A stretch of 64,000 nucleotides of DNA, taken from contig CAMLMH010000004.1 in the NCBI GenBank assembly GCA_946481315.1, positions 1 to 64,000 on the forward strand, in the 5' to 3' direction. This stretch comes from an uncultured Bacteriovorax sp. (GTDB lineage Bacteria > Bdellovibrionota > Bacteriovoracia > Bacteriovoracales > Bacteriovoracaceae). The position numbers and the translations under genes are program-made. This document shows, piece by piece, positions 18,931-28,106 of the stretch (positions are counted from its first letter, which is position 1; each line of letters opens with the position of its first letter). The notes under the pieces were generated by a model. That model saw only the letters and a program-made list of their open reading frames with translations. It did no database searches and was not told the DNA's origin.

Positions 18931-21060
18931 ATGAACGAAAACAAAAAAGAGTACAAGATTAACTATGGTGGCAAAGAAGTCACTATCGAAACCGGACGTC
19001 TCGCGAAGCAAGCTGACGGTGCGGTTTTAGTAAGCTGTAACGGCACACAGGTTTTAGTAGCTGTGTGTTCAGCAAGAGAACTCAAAGACGGTCAGGATTT
19101 CTTTCCGCTTTTAGTTGAATATCAGGAAAAGTTTTATGCTGCCGGAAAATTTCTTGGCGGCTTCATGAAGAGAGAAAACCGTCCGTCGACAGCTGAAATT
19201 TTAGCTTGCCGTCTGATTGATAGACCACTTCGTCCGATGTTCCCGGGCGACTACATGTTCGACACTGTTGTGACTTGTAGTGTTCTTTCGTACAACGAAA
19301 CTGGAGATCCGGAAGTTCTTGCAGCTCTTGGAGCATCAGCAGCGATCGCGATTTCAGACATTCCTTTTGCAGCACCAATTGGTTTTGCCAAAGTTGGCCG
19401 CATTAACGGTCAATTAACCATTAACCCAAATCATGCGGACTGGGCAAACTCAGACCTTGAAATCGCAGTAGCGGGATCTAAAGACGCCATCCTTATGGTT
19501 GAAGGGGAAGCTAAAGTTATTCCGGAAAAAGAAGTTCTGGAAGCGATCAACTTTGGTCACGCACAAATTAAACAATACTGTGACCTGGTAGCAAAAATTC
19601 AAAAAGAAATTGGTAAGCCAAAACGCGCTTATGTTTCAGCTGAAGCCAATAAAACATTAAGCACGAAAGTTGCGACTGATTATACTAACAATGCTCGCGC
19701 TGCCCTTGCTATCAGCGATAAAATGCAACGTCAGGAAGCCATCAGAAATTTAACAAAGACAGTTGCGGAAGCTATTAAAGCTGATCCAGCTGCTTTTGGT
19801 ATGAAAGATGATAAAGGTGCTTCGAAAGAAGCTTTCAAAGCGGTTGACGGTTTATTATACGACATGATGAGAGCGGACATCTTAAATGAAGGCAAACGTA
19901 TTGCCGGAAGACGCTTAGATGAAGTTCGTAAAATCGAAACTGAAGTTAATATCCTGAATGCTCCACACGGCTCTTCGCTTTTTACTCGTGGTGAAACGCA
20001 AGTTATGGCCACAGTCACGATTGGTGGATCACTTGGAGATCAGATGTTAGACCGTATCACTGGTCTTTCTTATGACAAATTCTACCTTCACTATAACTTC
20101 CCGGGATTTTCTGTTGGGGAAGCAAAGGGATCTCGCGGAGCTGGTAGACGTGAATTAGGTCACGGAAATCTTGCTGAGCGAGCACTTAAGGCCGTTATGC
20201 CACCACAGGATAAATTTTCTTACACAACTCGTGTTGTGTGTGAGGTTTTAGAATCAAACGGATCAAGTTCTATGGGATCTGTGTGTTCTGGTTCAATGGC
20301 CCTTATGGACGCTGGTGTTCCCATTGTTAATCCGGTTGCAGGTATTGCGATGGGGTTAGTGACAGACGGCGCTCGTTATAAAGTTTTAACGGACATCTTA
20401 GGTGATGAAGATCATCTTGGAGATCTAGACTTTAAGGTTGCCGGAACAAAAGATGGTGTGACAGCTATCCAGATGGATATCAAGATCACAGGTCTTACTC
20501 CGCAAATCATCGAAGATGCTATCGGACAAGCTTATAAAGGAAGAATGCATATCTTAGGCGAAATGGAAAAAACCATCAAAGCTCCTCGTGAAGGCTTCAA
20601 GCCGGGTGTTCCAACCATCATGACAGTCATGATTCCGACAGATAAAATCGGAGCCTTAATTGGTCCAGGTGGAAAAAACATTAAGAAACTTCAGGAAGAT
20701 TTCAAAGTCACAATCGAAATCACAGAAGAAGGAATGGTTAAAGTTCTGGGCTCTGATGTTGAAGTTTTAAAAACGGCGATTACAACAATTAATATGCAAA
20801 TTAACGGTCCGGAAATCGGAGCTGTCTACGAAGCGCGTGTTGACTCAATTAAAGAATATGGTGCATTCGTGGATATCGGATCAGGTGTTTCTGGTCTGGT
20901 ACACGTCTCTGAACTATCAGATGAACGCGTGCAGAATGTTAACGACTATATCAATGAAGGTCAGACGATCAAAGTTAAGGTTCTTGAAATCGATAAGATG
21001 GGAAGAATCAAGCTTTCAGCGAAGGCCGTAGAATCTGTTAAGAAAAAAGAAGGAAAATAA
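18931..21060 (+). CDS. pnp: polyribonucleotide nucleotidyltransferase (PNPase)
   Basis: 709 residues from ATG 18931 (GGAG five bases upstream); an in-frame ATG at 18844 would add 29 residues unlike the family. Phosphorolytic 3'-5' exoribonuclease and RNA-degradosome component. Two RNase PH-type cores (GRLAKQADGAVLVSCNGTQV and GETQVMATVTIGGS), the linking all-alpha domain, KH domain with IGALIGPGGKNIKKLQEDF and C-terminal S1 domain (EARVDSIKEYGAFVDIG...GLVHVSEL). Stop TAA is immediately followed by the GTG of dut. Confidence 0.98.
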   Translation: MNENKKEYKINYGGKEVTIETGRLAKQADGAVLVSCNGTQVLVAVCSARELKDGQDFFPLLVEYQEKFYAAGKFLGGFMKRENRPSTAEILACRLIDRPLRPMFPGDYMFDTVVTCSVLSYNETGDPEVLAALGASAAIAISDIPFAAPIGFAKVGRINGQLTINPNHADWANSDLEIAVAGSKDAILMVEGEAKVIPEKEVLEAINFGHAQIKQYCDLVAKIQKEIGKPKRAYVSAEANKTLSTKVATDYTNNARAALAISDKMQRQEAIRNLTKTVAEAIKADPAAFGMKDDKGASKEAFKAVDGLLYDMMRADILNEGKRIAGRRLDEVRKIETEVNILNAPHGSSLFTRGETQVMATVTIGGSLGDQMLDRITGLSYDKFYLHYNFPGFSVGEAKGSRGAGRRELGHGNLAERALKAVMPPQDKFSYTTRVVCEVLESNGSSSMGSVCSGSMALMDAGVPIVNPVAGIAMGLVTDGARYKVLTDILGDEDHLGDLDFKVAGTKDGVTAIQMDIKITGLTPQIIEDAIGQAYKGRMHILGEMEKTIKAPREGFKPGVPTIMTVMIPTDKIGALIGPGGKNIKKLQEDFKVTIEITEEGMVKVLGSDVEVLKTAITTINMQINGPEIGAVYEARVDSIKEYGAFVDIGSGVSGLVHVSELSDERVQNVNDYINEGQTIKVKVLEIDKMGRIKLSAKAVESVKKKEGK

Positions 21061-21519
21061 GTGATTAACGTAAAAGTTAAGAAGCTCTCGCATTATGACG
21101 AGAGCTTCGCTCTTCCATCCTATGAAACAACTGGAGCAGCTGGCGCAGACATTCGGGCCAGTTTAGGGCCTGACGAAAAAATGGTCATCAGACCTGGCGA
21201 GCGTGTCCTGGTGCCGACCGGTCTTTCAATGGAAATTCCCGAAGGTTTCGAAATCCAGGTGCGCCCACGCTCAGGACTTTCTTTCAAGACTGGTCTCATG
21301 GTGCTTAATTCACCTGGTACTATTGATTCAGATTACCGGGGTGAAGTAAAAATTATCCTGGGAAATATGGGTAAAAATGATGAGATCATCAGTCACGGCG
21401 ACCGTGTGGCCCAGTTAGTACTGGCACCGGTTGTTCAGGCCCGTTATGTTGTGACAACTGAAGAGTTGTCAGCGACAGATCGTGGTGTCGGTGGATTTGG
21501 ATCAACGGGGAGAAGCTAG
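21061..21519 (+). CDS. dut: deoxyuridine 5'-triphosphate nucleotidohydrolase (dUTPase)
   Basis: 152 residues, start GTG directly after the pnp stop. Hydrolyses dUTP to dUMP and pyrophosphate, keeping uracil out of DNA and feeding thymidylate synthesis; forms trimers. All five motifs are present: [47 protein letters not shown], and the C-terminal arm [10 protein letters not shown]. Likely co-transcribed with pnp and the next small gene. Confidence 0.97.
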   Translation: MINVKVKKLSHYDESFALPSYETTGAAGADIRASLGPDEKMVIRPGERVLVPTGLSMEIPEGFEIQVRPRSGLSFKTGLMVLNSPGTIDSDYRGEVKIILGNMGKNDEIISHGDRVAQLVLAPVVQARYVVTTEELSATDRGVGGFGSTGRS

Positions 21520-21520
21520 G

Positions 21521-21805
21521 ATGGGGCTAAAAATTAACTACACGAAAGCGACTGATGCCGACGATGCTTACGGTAAAGCACGTGCACTGATTACGCCGGA
21601 ATACATTGAAAAATTTCAGGTTAAAGCTGATCTAAAATATGATGATGCCGAAAAGAAAGTTACAGCAAAGGGCAGTGGCTTCACGCTGGTTTTGACATTT
21701 TTGCAGGACCACTGTGACCTGGATCTCGATCTATCTTTTCTTCTGAAGCCGCTGAAGGGCAAAATCATGGAAAAGCTCGAAGGGCAGATTAAAAAAAATC
21801 TCTAA
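21521..21805 (+). CDS. PHA_gran_rgn-type small protein (polyhydroxyalkanoate system family)
   Basis: 94 residues from ATG 21521, one base after the dut stop. The pattern INYTKATDADDAYGKARALI, a beta-rich middle (DLKYDDAEKKVTAKGSGFTL) and the C-terminal LSFLLKPLKGKIMEKLEGQI match the putative polyhydroxyalkanoic acid system protein family (PHA_gran_rgn). Characterisation of the family is thin and no PHA synthase is in the window, so a role in storage granules is unproven. Confidence 0.75.
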   Translation: MGLKINYTKATDADDAYGKARALITPEYIEKFQVKADLKYDDAEKKVTAKGSGFTLVLTFLQDHCDLDLDLSFLLKPLKGKIMEKLEGQIKKNL

Positions 21806-21826
21806 TTTGAGAATTAAAGGAAACGA

Positions 21827-22528
21827 ATGAAACATAAAGTTACACTTAAACCTTCTGGCAATGTTGTTGAAGTTGAAGAAGGTCAGAATCTTCTGGCAGC
21901 TTTGCGCGAGAATGATACCTATATCAAATCAAGCTGTGGCGGTCATGCGACTTGTACAGACTGTATTATAAAGATTGTCAGTGGTGAAGATAATGTGACT
22001 CCGCCGCCGTTTGAAGAACTTAAACTTCTCGGAAACGTGTTTCACATCACGAAAGAACGTCTGGCCTGTCAGACAAAATGTACTGGTGACATTACGATTG
22101 ATATCAGTAAACACGACAAGGCCACTGACGAAGAAAAGCTAAAAAACAAAACATCTAATTTTTCTAAAAAAAAATTGCAGACGCGCGTAAGAAAAGAAAC
22201 TGAGATTGAGAAAATCAAAAATGAGCGTGAGAATGAACGCGCTCAATTTGATCAGGAACAACGCCAAAAGCAAGACGAATGGAAAAAGCACTGGGAAAAG
22301 GACAAGACGGACAATGCGCCCAAAAGGCTTGCCGGCGGAAAGCGTCCGAAATTTTTTGACACAGACAAAGTTGATTACGAAAAGCGTGATTTCACAAGAC
22401 CTCTCTCAGCTGAAAAACAAAAGCTTAAAGACGAAAGGCTAAAAAACGAGCTAATTGAAAAACGAATTAAAGATAAAGAAAAAAATATTCCGGATAGTAA
22501 TAAAGATTTCAAAAAATTCAGAGGTTAA
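21827..22528 (+). CDS. 2Fe-2S ferredoxin with long charged C-terminal tail
   Basis: 233 residues. The first ~100 form a plant-type/adrenodoxin-like 2Fe-2S ferredoxin fold; ligands C37, C43 and C46 (CGGHATCTDC) and C81 (RLACQ). It should carry single electrons. Residues ~105-233 are a highly charged Lys/Glu/Arg/Gln-rich tail predicted helical, ending KKFRG. This is not normal for a soluble ferredoxin and might tether it to RNA, DNA or a partner protein. ATG follows AAAGGAAACGA. Confidence 0.85.
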   Translation: MKHKVTLKPSGNVVEVEEGQNLLAALRENDTYIKSSCGGHATCTDCIIKIVSGEDNVTPPPFEELKLLGNVFHITKERLACQTKCTGDITIDISKHDKATDEEKLKNKTSNFSKKKLQTRVRKETEIEKIKNERENERAQFDQEQRQKQDEWKKHWEKDKTDNAPKRLAGGKRPKFFDTDKVDYEKRDFTRPLSAEKQKLKDERLKNELIEKRIKDKEKNIPDSNKDFKKFRG

Positions 22529-22547
22529 TTTTTTATTGGAGAGTTCT

Positions 22548-23570
22548 ATGAAAAATCTCATTCTCTCAATGCTTTTATCTGCTTTTTGTTTTCCCTTTGC
22601 TTCTTTTGCCATCAGTGAGTCCAATTACGAAACAGAATACCGCGAGAAGGTTTTACCTCTGCTTTATTCTATGAAGACTGGTTTCTTCGACGGAACTGAA
22701 AAAATTAAAATTCACTACGCTACTTATTCAACTAATGCTCAGTCTAAAAATTGTGTGATCATTTTACCTGGCCGGTCTGAACCACTTTTAAAATACGCTG
22801 AAGTCGTGCATTCACTGGAAGAGAAAAATCCCGGTAAGTTCGCTTTCTTTTTGATGGATCATCGTGGACAGGGATCATCTCAGCGCATGCTCACAAATAA
22901 CGGTGACTATGAAAAAGGTCACGCTGACCGCTTTGCTCATTACGTGAGCGACCTGGAAATATTTATGAACACTATTGTGCAGGCACATGGTTGTGATCAT
23001 AAAAATTTACTCGCTCATTCATTAGGAGCAGGAATAGCTACGGCCTACATGATTGAGCATCCGGAAGTTTTTGACCGGGCCGCCATTTCTTCTCCTATGT
23101 TAAAGATCCAGACAAAGCCCTATAAGTATTCCGTGGCCCGTACCATCGTGGCCGCACAGATCTTAATTGGTAATAAAGGAAAATTTGCTATCGGGCAGAA
23201 ACTCTTTAATCCGGATTTAAAATTTGAAGACAACAACTTTACAACTTCCAGAGCACGTTTTGATATGACAATGGAGACATTCAAGACTTTTCCAGAAACA
23301 CGCCTAGGCGGGGTGACTAATGGATGGCTGAATGAAATCATGAAAGGCACCCGCAAAATTCGCAAACACTATCAGGATATAAAAATACCGATACGTATGT
23401 TTTATGCCGGCATTGAAAATTATTCTGAAACCAGCGAGATGATTCGCTTTTGTCAGGAAGCCCCTTATTGCACCAGTGTTCTGCTTAATTCAGCTAAACA
23501 TGAAGTCTTGATGGATCGCGATTCCAATCGGGATGTGGTAATTGATGAAATCTCTCAGCTTTTCCGTTAA
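22548..23570 (+). CDS. secreted alpha/beta hydrolase, lysophospholipase (PldB)-like
   Basis: 340 residues from ATG 22548 (GGAG six bases upstream); the frame is open further up but overlaps the ferredoxin gene. Signal peptide of about 21 residues ends SFA. Hydrolase fold: ILPGRSEPLLKYAEV (oxyanion region), LMDHRGQGSSQRM typical of monoglyceride lipase/lysophospholipase L2, nucleophile elbow AHSLGAG with Ser158, and a C-terminal NSAKHEVLMD with the likely catalytic His. Probably a periplasmic or exported lipase acting on lysophospholipids. A terminator follows. Confidence 0.85.
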   Translation: MKNLILSMLLSAFCFPFASFAISESNYETEYREKVLPLLYSMKTGFFDGTEKIKIHYATYSTNAQSKNCVIILPGRSEPLLKYAEVVHSLEEKNPGKFAFFLMDHRGQGSSQRMLTNNGDYEKGHADRFAHYVSDLEIFMNTIVQAHGCDHKNLLAHSLGAGIATAYMIEHPEVFDRAAISSPMLKIQTKPYKYSVARTIVAAQILIGNKGKFAIGQKLFNPDLKFEDNNFTTSRARFDMTMETFKTFPETRLGGVTNGWLNEIMKGTRKIRKHYQDIKIPIRMFYAGIENYSETSEMIRFCQEAPYCTSVLLNSAKHEVLMDRDSNRDVVIDEISQLFR

Positions 23571-23572
23571 GT

Positions 23573-23598
23573 TGCCAGCTTTATTGGCACCTTTTTTT
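23573..23598 (+). terminator. intrinsic terminator after the PldB-like gene
   Basis: TGCCA (23573-23577) pairs with TGGCA (23585-23589), then CCTTTTTTT. Short stem but a good T-tract directly after the coding end. Confidence 0.6.
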
Positions 23599-23623
23599 CC
23601 GCCTTTCACTTTAAGAAAGGCGG
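23599..23623. repeat. 9-bp inverted repeat after the PldB-like gene
   Basis: CCGCCTTTC (23599-23607) and GAAAGGCGG (23615-23623) form a perfect 9-bp stem with a 7-nt loop. It has no T-tract on either strand, so it is not a simple terminator. It may be a transcript-stabilising hairpin or an operator for the next gene. Confidence 0.5.
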
Positions 23624-23681
23624 TCAAGCTATTGAATAGACTAACAGTTCCTGTCTGAATACAATTTCTTTTTCCCCTAAA

Positions 23682-26510
23682 ATGAAGCTCTCCATTAGAA
23701 TTATTGTTATGAAAAATTTAAATAACAAAATTCGTTCACTTATTATGACTCCTTTTGTCTGCCTCTCGCTTCTGACAGGTGGGATAAGTCCGCTGTATGC
23801 CAGCGCTCTGACCGTTGTTGATGGTGGAGGGACTTGTACAATCTATCCTGTTGCCAGCTATCCTAATTGCCACGGTGGTTGTGGTCCTTGTGCTGCTGAA
23901 GGAAACTATCCCGCCCGCGAATCAAGCTGGGTTTTTACCGGACAAGGAACTTCTGGAGGCTGTAATCCTGGATACAATGCAGTTGTCACTTCAGCTGTAG
24001 GTGAGCCTTTAACTGCTTTTCGTTGTGAAAAAAATATGGATCTCGATCCATTCTCAGCACCACTAGATGCTATCGGTGGTCCATTTCATAGAAATTATAA
24101 TGGTGTCGAATTAAATGTTCCCGGTGATTTTGCTTACGCAGAAGATAAATATCTTGCCCAGTCTCTGGAACTAACCAGTTTTATCTGGGGGATTTCAGAA
24201 GTTGGAGAAAAGCTTTGTAAACCTGTAGGGACCAGCCATCCTGTTTCACTAGTCGAATGGTGGAAAGTAATCAAAGACTATGTGGCCGCAGAAAAAATGC
24301 GTGATGCCCTTCTTCGTGATCGAGTAACTCTCATGAACGAAAAAATGAGTGCCCTCATTTCTGATAAAGAAAAAAATGCAGATTTGCAGTTAAAGGCCAT
24401 TCAGTTACAAATCGAAAGTTTAAATATATCGCTCGATTCAATGACCGGATCAACCTTATTTTCAATGGATGATAAAGCGGGTCTAGTTCGTGCCACTGCC
24501 AGAATTCCGCAAAGAGAAAAATTATTGGTTGCTGCTGCTAAAAGTGCTGAGGATAACAACCGCGAAAACTCCGATAACGTCAAAGTTTACAATGCCTGTA
24601 TGCAAGGTGTGGACAGCAGTATCGCTGTTGCTACTAATGCCTGTGCCCGCAAGAAAAAAGTAACAGAATGCTCAACAGATGCTCAGGGGAATGAAACTTG
24701 TGTCGAAAGAGAAGTCCCGGATCCGGTTCCGGGATCATGTGAAATGGCTCAATCATTTCTTCCTATGCTGAAAAAAGGTGCACTTAAAGATATGGCGACA
24801 CTTTATCTGATAGTCCCTATTCCTTCCAAACAAGTTAACGAACGCTTAGTTCGGATCGGGGATTATATCGATAAACAAGTTAACATGTATCCAAAATCGA
24901 ATGATTCTAAATACGACTGGTCCACTCCGATTGAGAAATGTACGATCCCAAAAATGATGGTGACGATTAAAAATAACGGGATCATTTGTCCGGCCGATGC
25001 TCCGGATTCATCTTACGATAAAGCAAAAGTAGAACCATTAGGGGCCAGCAACGATCCGATTATGCAATTAGGTCGTTATACACTTGGTGTGCAAATGAAC
25101 CAGGTAGAGTACGAATACGGAAAACGTATGTACGATGATTTTAAAGCAAAAGGAATGACAGATTTCGAAGCAGAAGCTGCGCTGAATGACTGGGTTATTA
25201 AAACAGAAAGAGGCAAAGCTTTCGCTACTGACGGAACATACGACACAGCTGCTGACCGCGCTTATCATGATCAGCTTGCCAAAGAATACAATAAAGAAGT
25301 TGTACCATGTACTTCAACAACATGTACCGGATTTAAAGGTGAACGTCAGCCGGAACCAGATTATCAATTACCACCGGTCACGGCCGTTTCAGATAGTGCT
25401 AAATCGTTTTTATCAACGATGGGGATTTACGAACCAACTCTGGCAGAAGCGACCAAGAAATTTCAGGATCAATGGAACCTGACAGATCTTTATTTAGGAC
25501 AACCGGTTGATAGAGTTCTTTATTTCCAGTACGTCCAGGGCCTTATTAATGAGCTTATCGAAGTAGATAAACAAAAGGCCAAAACGCTTCTGGAGAGAAG
25601 AGCAAAACTGATAGTGCTTTATGAAGAAACTAAAAAACTTATGCAGGCCGGACAAAATAACGGTTCAGGTTCTGGCAATACTCCAGTCTACCGCCCTTCA
25701 TTAGGTAGTATGAATCCTGGCGGACAATCGGCCGTGGCGGCCAACCAAAACGCTTCATTCAGTTCAGGTACGGCGACAGGATCTTCTACTCAGACAGCTA
25801 ACCGTGCAGTGACTACCGGAGACTCTCAGGGATCAGTAACGACGAATGTTGGTTCTGCTTCAACAGGATCCTCTTCCTCACTCGGGGTAGGAAGCAATGC
25901 GACTGGGGTGAGCTCTTCACGCAGAAGTTCTGGATCTTTTACGGCCAGAAATTTTGCTGTCTCCAATGCCGCAAAAAAGAAACTGGATGCTATTAAAAAA
26001 GCTACGGACAAAAATCCAGTCCAGTACGGTCATATGACCCGGGCGGCCGGTTCGAATGCCATTAAAAATGAAAGCAGCATTGTTGCAAATCTCTCTAAGA
26101 AAATGAGTGAAAACTTAGGAACAGGCTTTGTGCAAAAACACGGTGGAAGTTTCAGTAAAGCAATGGATGGTCTTTATAATCCAGACACTGCTCAGTCGGC
26201 CATAAGCGGAATAAAAAAGGGAACCACGACTTCAACATCTGAATCAGGATCAAGTTACTCCCGTGGTGGTTCTTATTCTTCATATGGAAGCGGCAGTAGC
26301 AGCAACAGTCGCAGCTATACAACAGCTTCCTCTAATAATGTCAGATCTGGTGGTCAGGACGGGCGGGCCTATAATCAGATGAATCATTCATCCGGCCCAG
26401 CAGAATACCGAAAAATTCCAAAGCCGGATTTATTTAAGAAAATTACTAATCGCTACAATTCTTCCCGCAGTCGTCTAGGCCTGGAAGAAGTTAAAGAAGA
26501 TGAACAATAA
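23682..26510 (+). CDS. large secreted Ser/Gly-rich protein, function unknown
   Basis: 942 residues from ATG 23682; ATG 23709 (MKNLNNK) is an alternative, neither with a Shine-Dalgarno. TAGACT-N17-TACAAT (23637-23665) may be the promoter, giving a leader of about 10 nt. Signal peptide ends near YASA. A Cys-rich N-terminus follows (GGGTCTIYP, NCHGGCGPCAAEG, SGGCNPGYN, FRCEKN), then a long helical region (about 180-290), a Cys pair segment (ACARKKKVTECSTDAQGNETC), and from about residue 650 a low-complexity Ser/Gly/Thr/Asn region. The C-terminus is basic. It looks like an exported structural or surface protein; I know no matching family. Confidence 0.75.
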   Translation: MKLSIRIIVMKNLNNKIRSLIMTPFVCLSLLTGGISPLYASALTVVDGGGTCTIYPVASYPNCHGGCGPCAAEGNYPARESSWVFTGQGTSGGCNPGYNAVVTSAVGEPLTAFRCEKNMDLDPFSAPLDAIGGPFHRNYNGVELNVPGDFAYAEDKYLAQSLELTSFIWGISEVGEKLCKPVGTSHPVSLVEWWKVIKDYVAAEKMRDALLRDRVTLMNEKMSALISDKEKNADLQLKAIQLQIESLNISLDSMTGSTLFSMDDKAGLVRATARIPQREKLLVAAAKSAEDNNRENSDNVKVYNACMQGVDSSIAVATNACARKKKVTECSTDAQGNETCVEREVPDPVPGSCEMAQSFLPMLKKGALKDMATLYLIVPIPSKQVNERLVRIGDYIDKQVNMYPKSNDSKYDWSTPIEKCTIPKMMVTIKNNGIICPADAPDSSYDKAKVEPLGASNDPIMQLGRYTLGVQMNQVEYEYGKRMYDDFKAKGMTDFEAEAALNDWVIKTERGKAFATDGTYDTAADRAYHDQLAKEYNKEVVPCTSTTCTGFKGERQPEPDYQLPPVTAVSDSAKSFLSTMGIYEPTLAEATKKFQDQWNLTDLYLGQPVDRVLYFQYVQGLINELIEVDKQKAKTLLERRAKLIVLYEETKKLMQAGQNNGSGSGNTPVYRPSLGSMNPGGQSAVAANQNASFSSGTATGSSTQTANRAVTTGDSQGSVTTNVGSASTGSSSSLGVGSNATGVSSSRRSSGSFTARNFAVSNAAKKKLDAIKKATDKNPVQYGHMTRAAGSNAIKNESSIVANLSKKMSENLGTGFVQKHGGSFSKAMDGLYNPDTAQSAISGIKKGTTTSTSESGSSYSRGGSYSSYGSGSSSNSRSYTTASSNNVRSGGQDGRAYNQMNHSSGPAEYRKIPKPDLFKKITNRYNSSRSRLGLEEVKEDEQ

Positions 26511-26525
26511 GAAATAATCAGCAAG

Positions 26526-27128
26526 TTAGTAACGTGCCAGCAGATCTCTCATTTTGATGAGATCTGCTTTTCTGGCATGGCGGTCAATGGATTTTTTTCC
26601 TTTCACCGTTTCAGCAATCAGCTCAAAGTAACCCTTATTTTCAAAATGTTTCAAGGCTTCTTTATTTTCTGCATATTGATTACGGATCTTGGCCATATTG
26701 GGTGAATCAATGAAATGGTTTACAACTAAGGCATCGGCCGATTTAAGCTCTAATTTTGTCTGCCAGAAGGGGATAAAGAAAACACGATAGACGAGAGTAA
26801 GCTTGTTTTTATTTTTGATCATGACTTTCTCATAAAAGAAAAATCCCAGCAGAACAACAGGAGTGAGAATCAAAGACCATTTCACAAGTAATCCTAAAAA
26901 GATCATGGATGGATCATCATAGCTTAAGAGTTTTTCAATTACAGCGCGGGCCGCAAGCCACATCAGCAATAAAACAGCAAAAGCAGCAACGAGATAACCC
27001 CAGAAAATCATCGGCAGACCGTAGGTTTTGAGAACCAGCTCTTTGTCAGCATCCTGGCCTTTAACTTCTACGCGATCATCTTCAAGATTTGGATCATCCG
27101 TTACCGGAAAAATATACATTAAACCCAT
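26526..27128 (-). CDS. inner-membrane protein, function unknown
   Basis: 200 residues. Acidic N-terminus, two clear transmembrane helices (about 42-62 and 76-100), then a soluble C-terminal domain with basic helices (KNKNKLTLVYRVFFIPFWQTKLELKSADALVV). Start ATG 27128 has AAAGGA upstream. It lies 18 nt downstream of dppF in the same direction, so it is probably the last gene of the dpp transcript. No link to peptide transport is evident in the sequence. Confidence 0.7.
   Translation of the reverse strand: MGLMYIFPVTDDPNLEDDRVEVKGQDADKELVLKTYGLPMIFWGYLVAAFAVLLLMWLAARAVIEKLLSYDDPSMIFLGLLVKWSLILTPVVLLGFFFYEKVMIKNKNKLTLVYRVFFIPFWQTKLELKSADALVVNHFIDSPNMAKIRNQYAENKEALKHFENKGYFELIAETVKGKKSIDRHARKADLIKMRDLLARY
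26539..26571 (+). terminator. hairpin terminator for the plus-strand gene, inside the minus-strand coding end
   Basis: AGCAGATCTC (26539-26548) and GAGATCTGCT (26559-26568) form a perfect 10-bp stem with a 10-nt loop, followed on the plus strand by TTTT. It lies 29 nt after the stop of the 942-residue gene but within the last codons of the convergent membrane-protein gene (encoding about KADLIKMRDLLA). Confidence 0.5.
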
Positions 27129-27146
27129 TGTTCAAAATTCCTTTAG

Positions 27147-28106
27147 TTAGCTTTTTGGGGAAGCCTCGAAACAGGCCACCCATCTGTTTTGTTTCATTTC
27201 TAATTCCGGAATCCTCGTTTTGCAACCAGGAACTACCATCGGGCAGCGAGAACTAAATGGACAGCCGGCAGGAATATGCAGCGGGCTGGGCATTTCTCCG
27301 AATACCGGAACATCCTCTTTGATTAAAATCTCATTTTGCAGGTGCGGAGCACTTTCCAAAAGAATTTTTGTATAGGGATGCTGGGGATTTTTGAATACTT
27401 CCTCACGACTGCCATATTCAACGATTTTACCTAAATACATGACCATGATCCGGTCTGATACGTGACCGATGACAGAGAGATCGTGCGAGATAAAAAGGTA
27501 GGCCAGTTTAAATTCACGTTGCAATTCAATCAGCAGATTAAGAACTTGTGCCTGAATGGAAACATCCAGCGCGGAAACCGGCTCATCCAGAATGAGAACT
27601 TTGGGCCGCAACATCAGTGCCCGGGCAATTCCTAGTCGCTGGCGCTGGCCTCCGGAGAATTGATGAGGATAGCGTTCGGCAAACTCTTCGCGCAGACCGA
27701 CTTTTTTCATCATTTGAAGCACGAGTTCGCGAATTTCTTTTTCTTTTATATCCGTATTGATACGCAAAGGGTCAGCGATGATATCAAATGCTTTTTTTCG
27801 CGGGTTAAGTGATTGGTAAGGATCCTGAAAGACCATCTGGATCGAGGAATGAAATTCATCACCTTTTTGGTCACGATAATTTTTTCCATTAAGTAGCAGC
27901 TCTCCGGATGAAGGCGACTCCAGCATGGTTAAGACACGGGCCAGCGTGCTTTTTCCGCAACCCGATTCTCCGACAATTCCCAATGTTTCTTCAACATTGA
28001 GATGAAAATTAATTTTTGTTAAGGCCTTCAGCTCCAGTGGCCTGGAGAAAAGTTTTTTTAAAGGGAAAATTTTGGATAGGTCTCGGACCTCTAAAACAGG
28101 GTTCAT
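27147..28106 (-). CDS. dppF: dipeptide ABC transporter ATP-binding protein DppF
   Basis: 319 residues. One of two ATPases energising the Dpp-type importer. Walker A GESGCGKST, Q-loop MVFQDPYQSLNPR, signature SGGQRQRLGIARAL, Walker B VLILDEPVSALD, H-loop FISHDLS. The C-terminal oligopeptide/dipeptide extension has HPYTKILLESAP and the cysteine cluster CPFSSRCPMVVPGCKTRIP, which in homologues can bind an iron-sulfur cluster. ATG overlaps the dppD stop by four bases. Confidence 0.95.
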   Translation of the reverse strand: MNPVLEVRDLSKIFPLKKLFSRPLELKALTKINFHLNVEETLGIVGESGCGKSTLARVLTMLESPSSGELLLNGKNYRDQKGDEFHSSIQMVFQDPYQSLNPRKKAFDIIADPLRINTDIKEKEIRELVLQMMKKVGLREEFAERYPHQFSGGQRQRLGIARALMLRPKVLILDEPVSALDVSIQAQVLNLLIELQREFKLAYLFISHDLSVIGHVSDRIMVMYLGKIVEYGSREEVFKNPQHPYTKILLESAPHLQNEILIKEDVPVFGEMPSPLHIPAGCPFSSRCPMVVPGCKTRIPELEMKQNRWVACFEASPKS

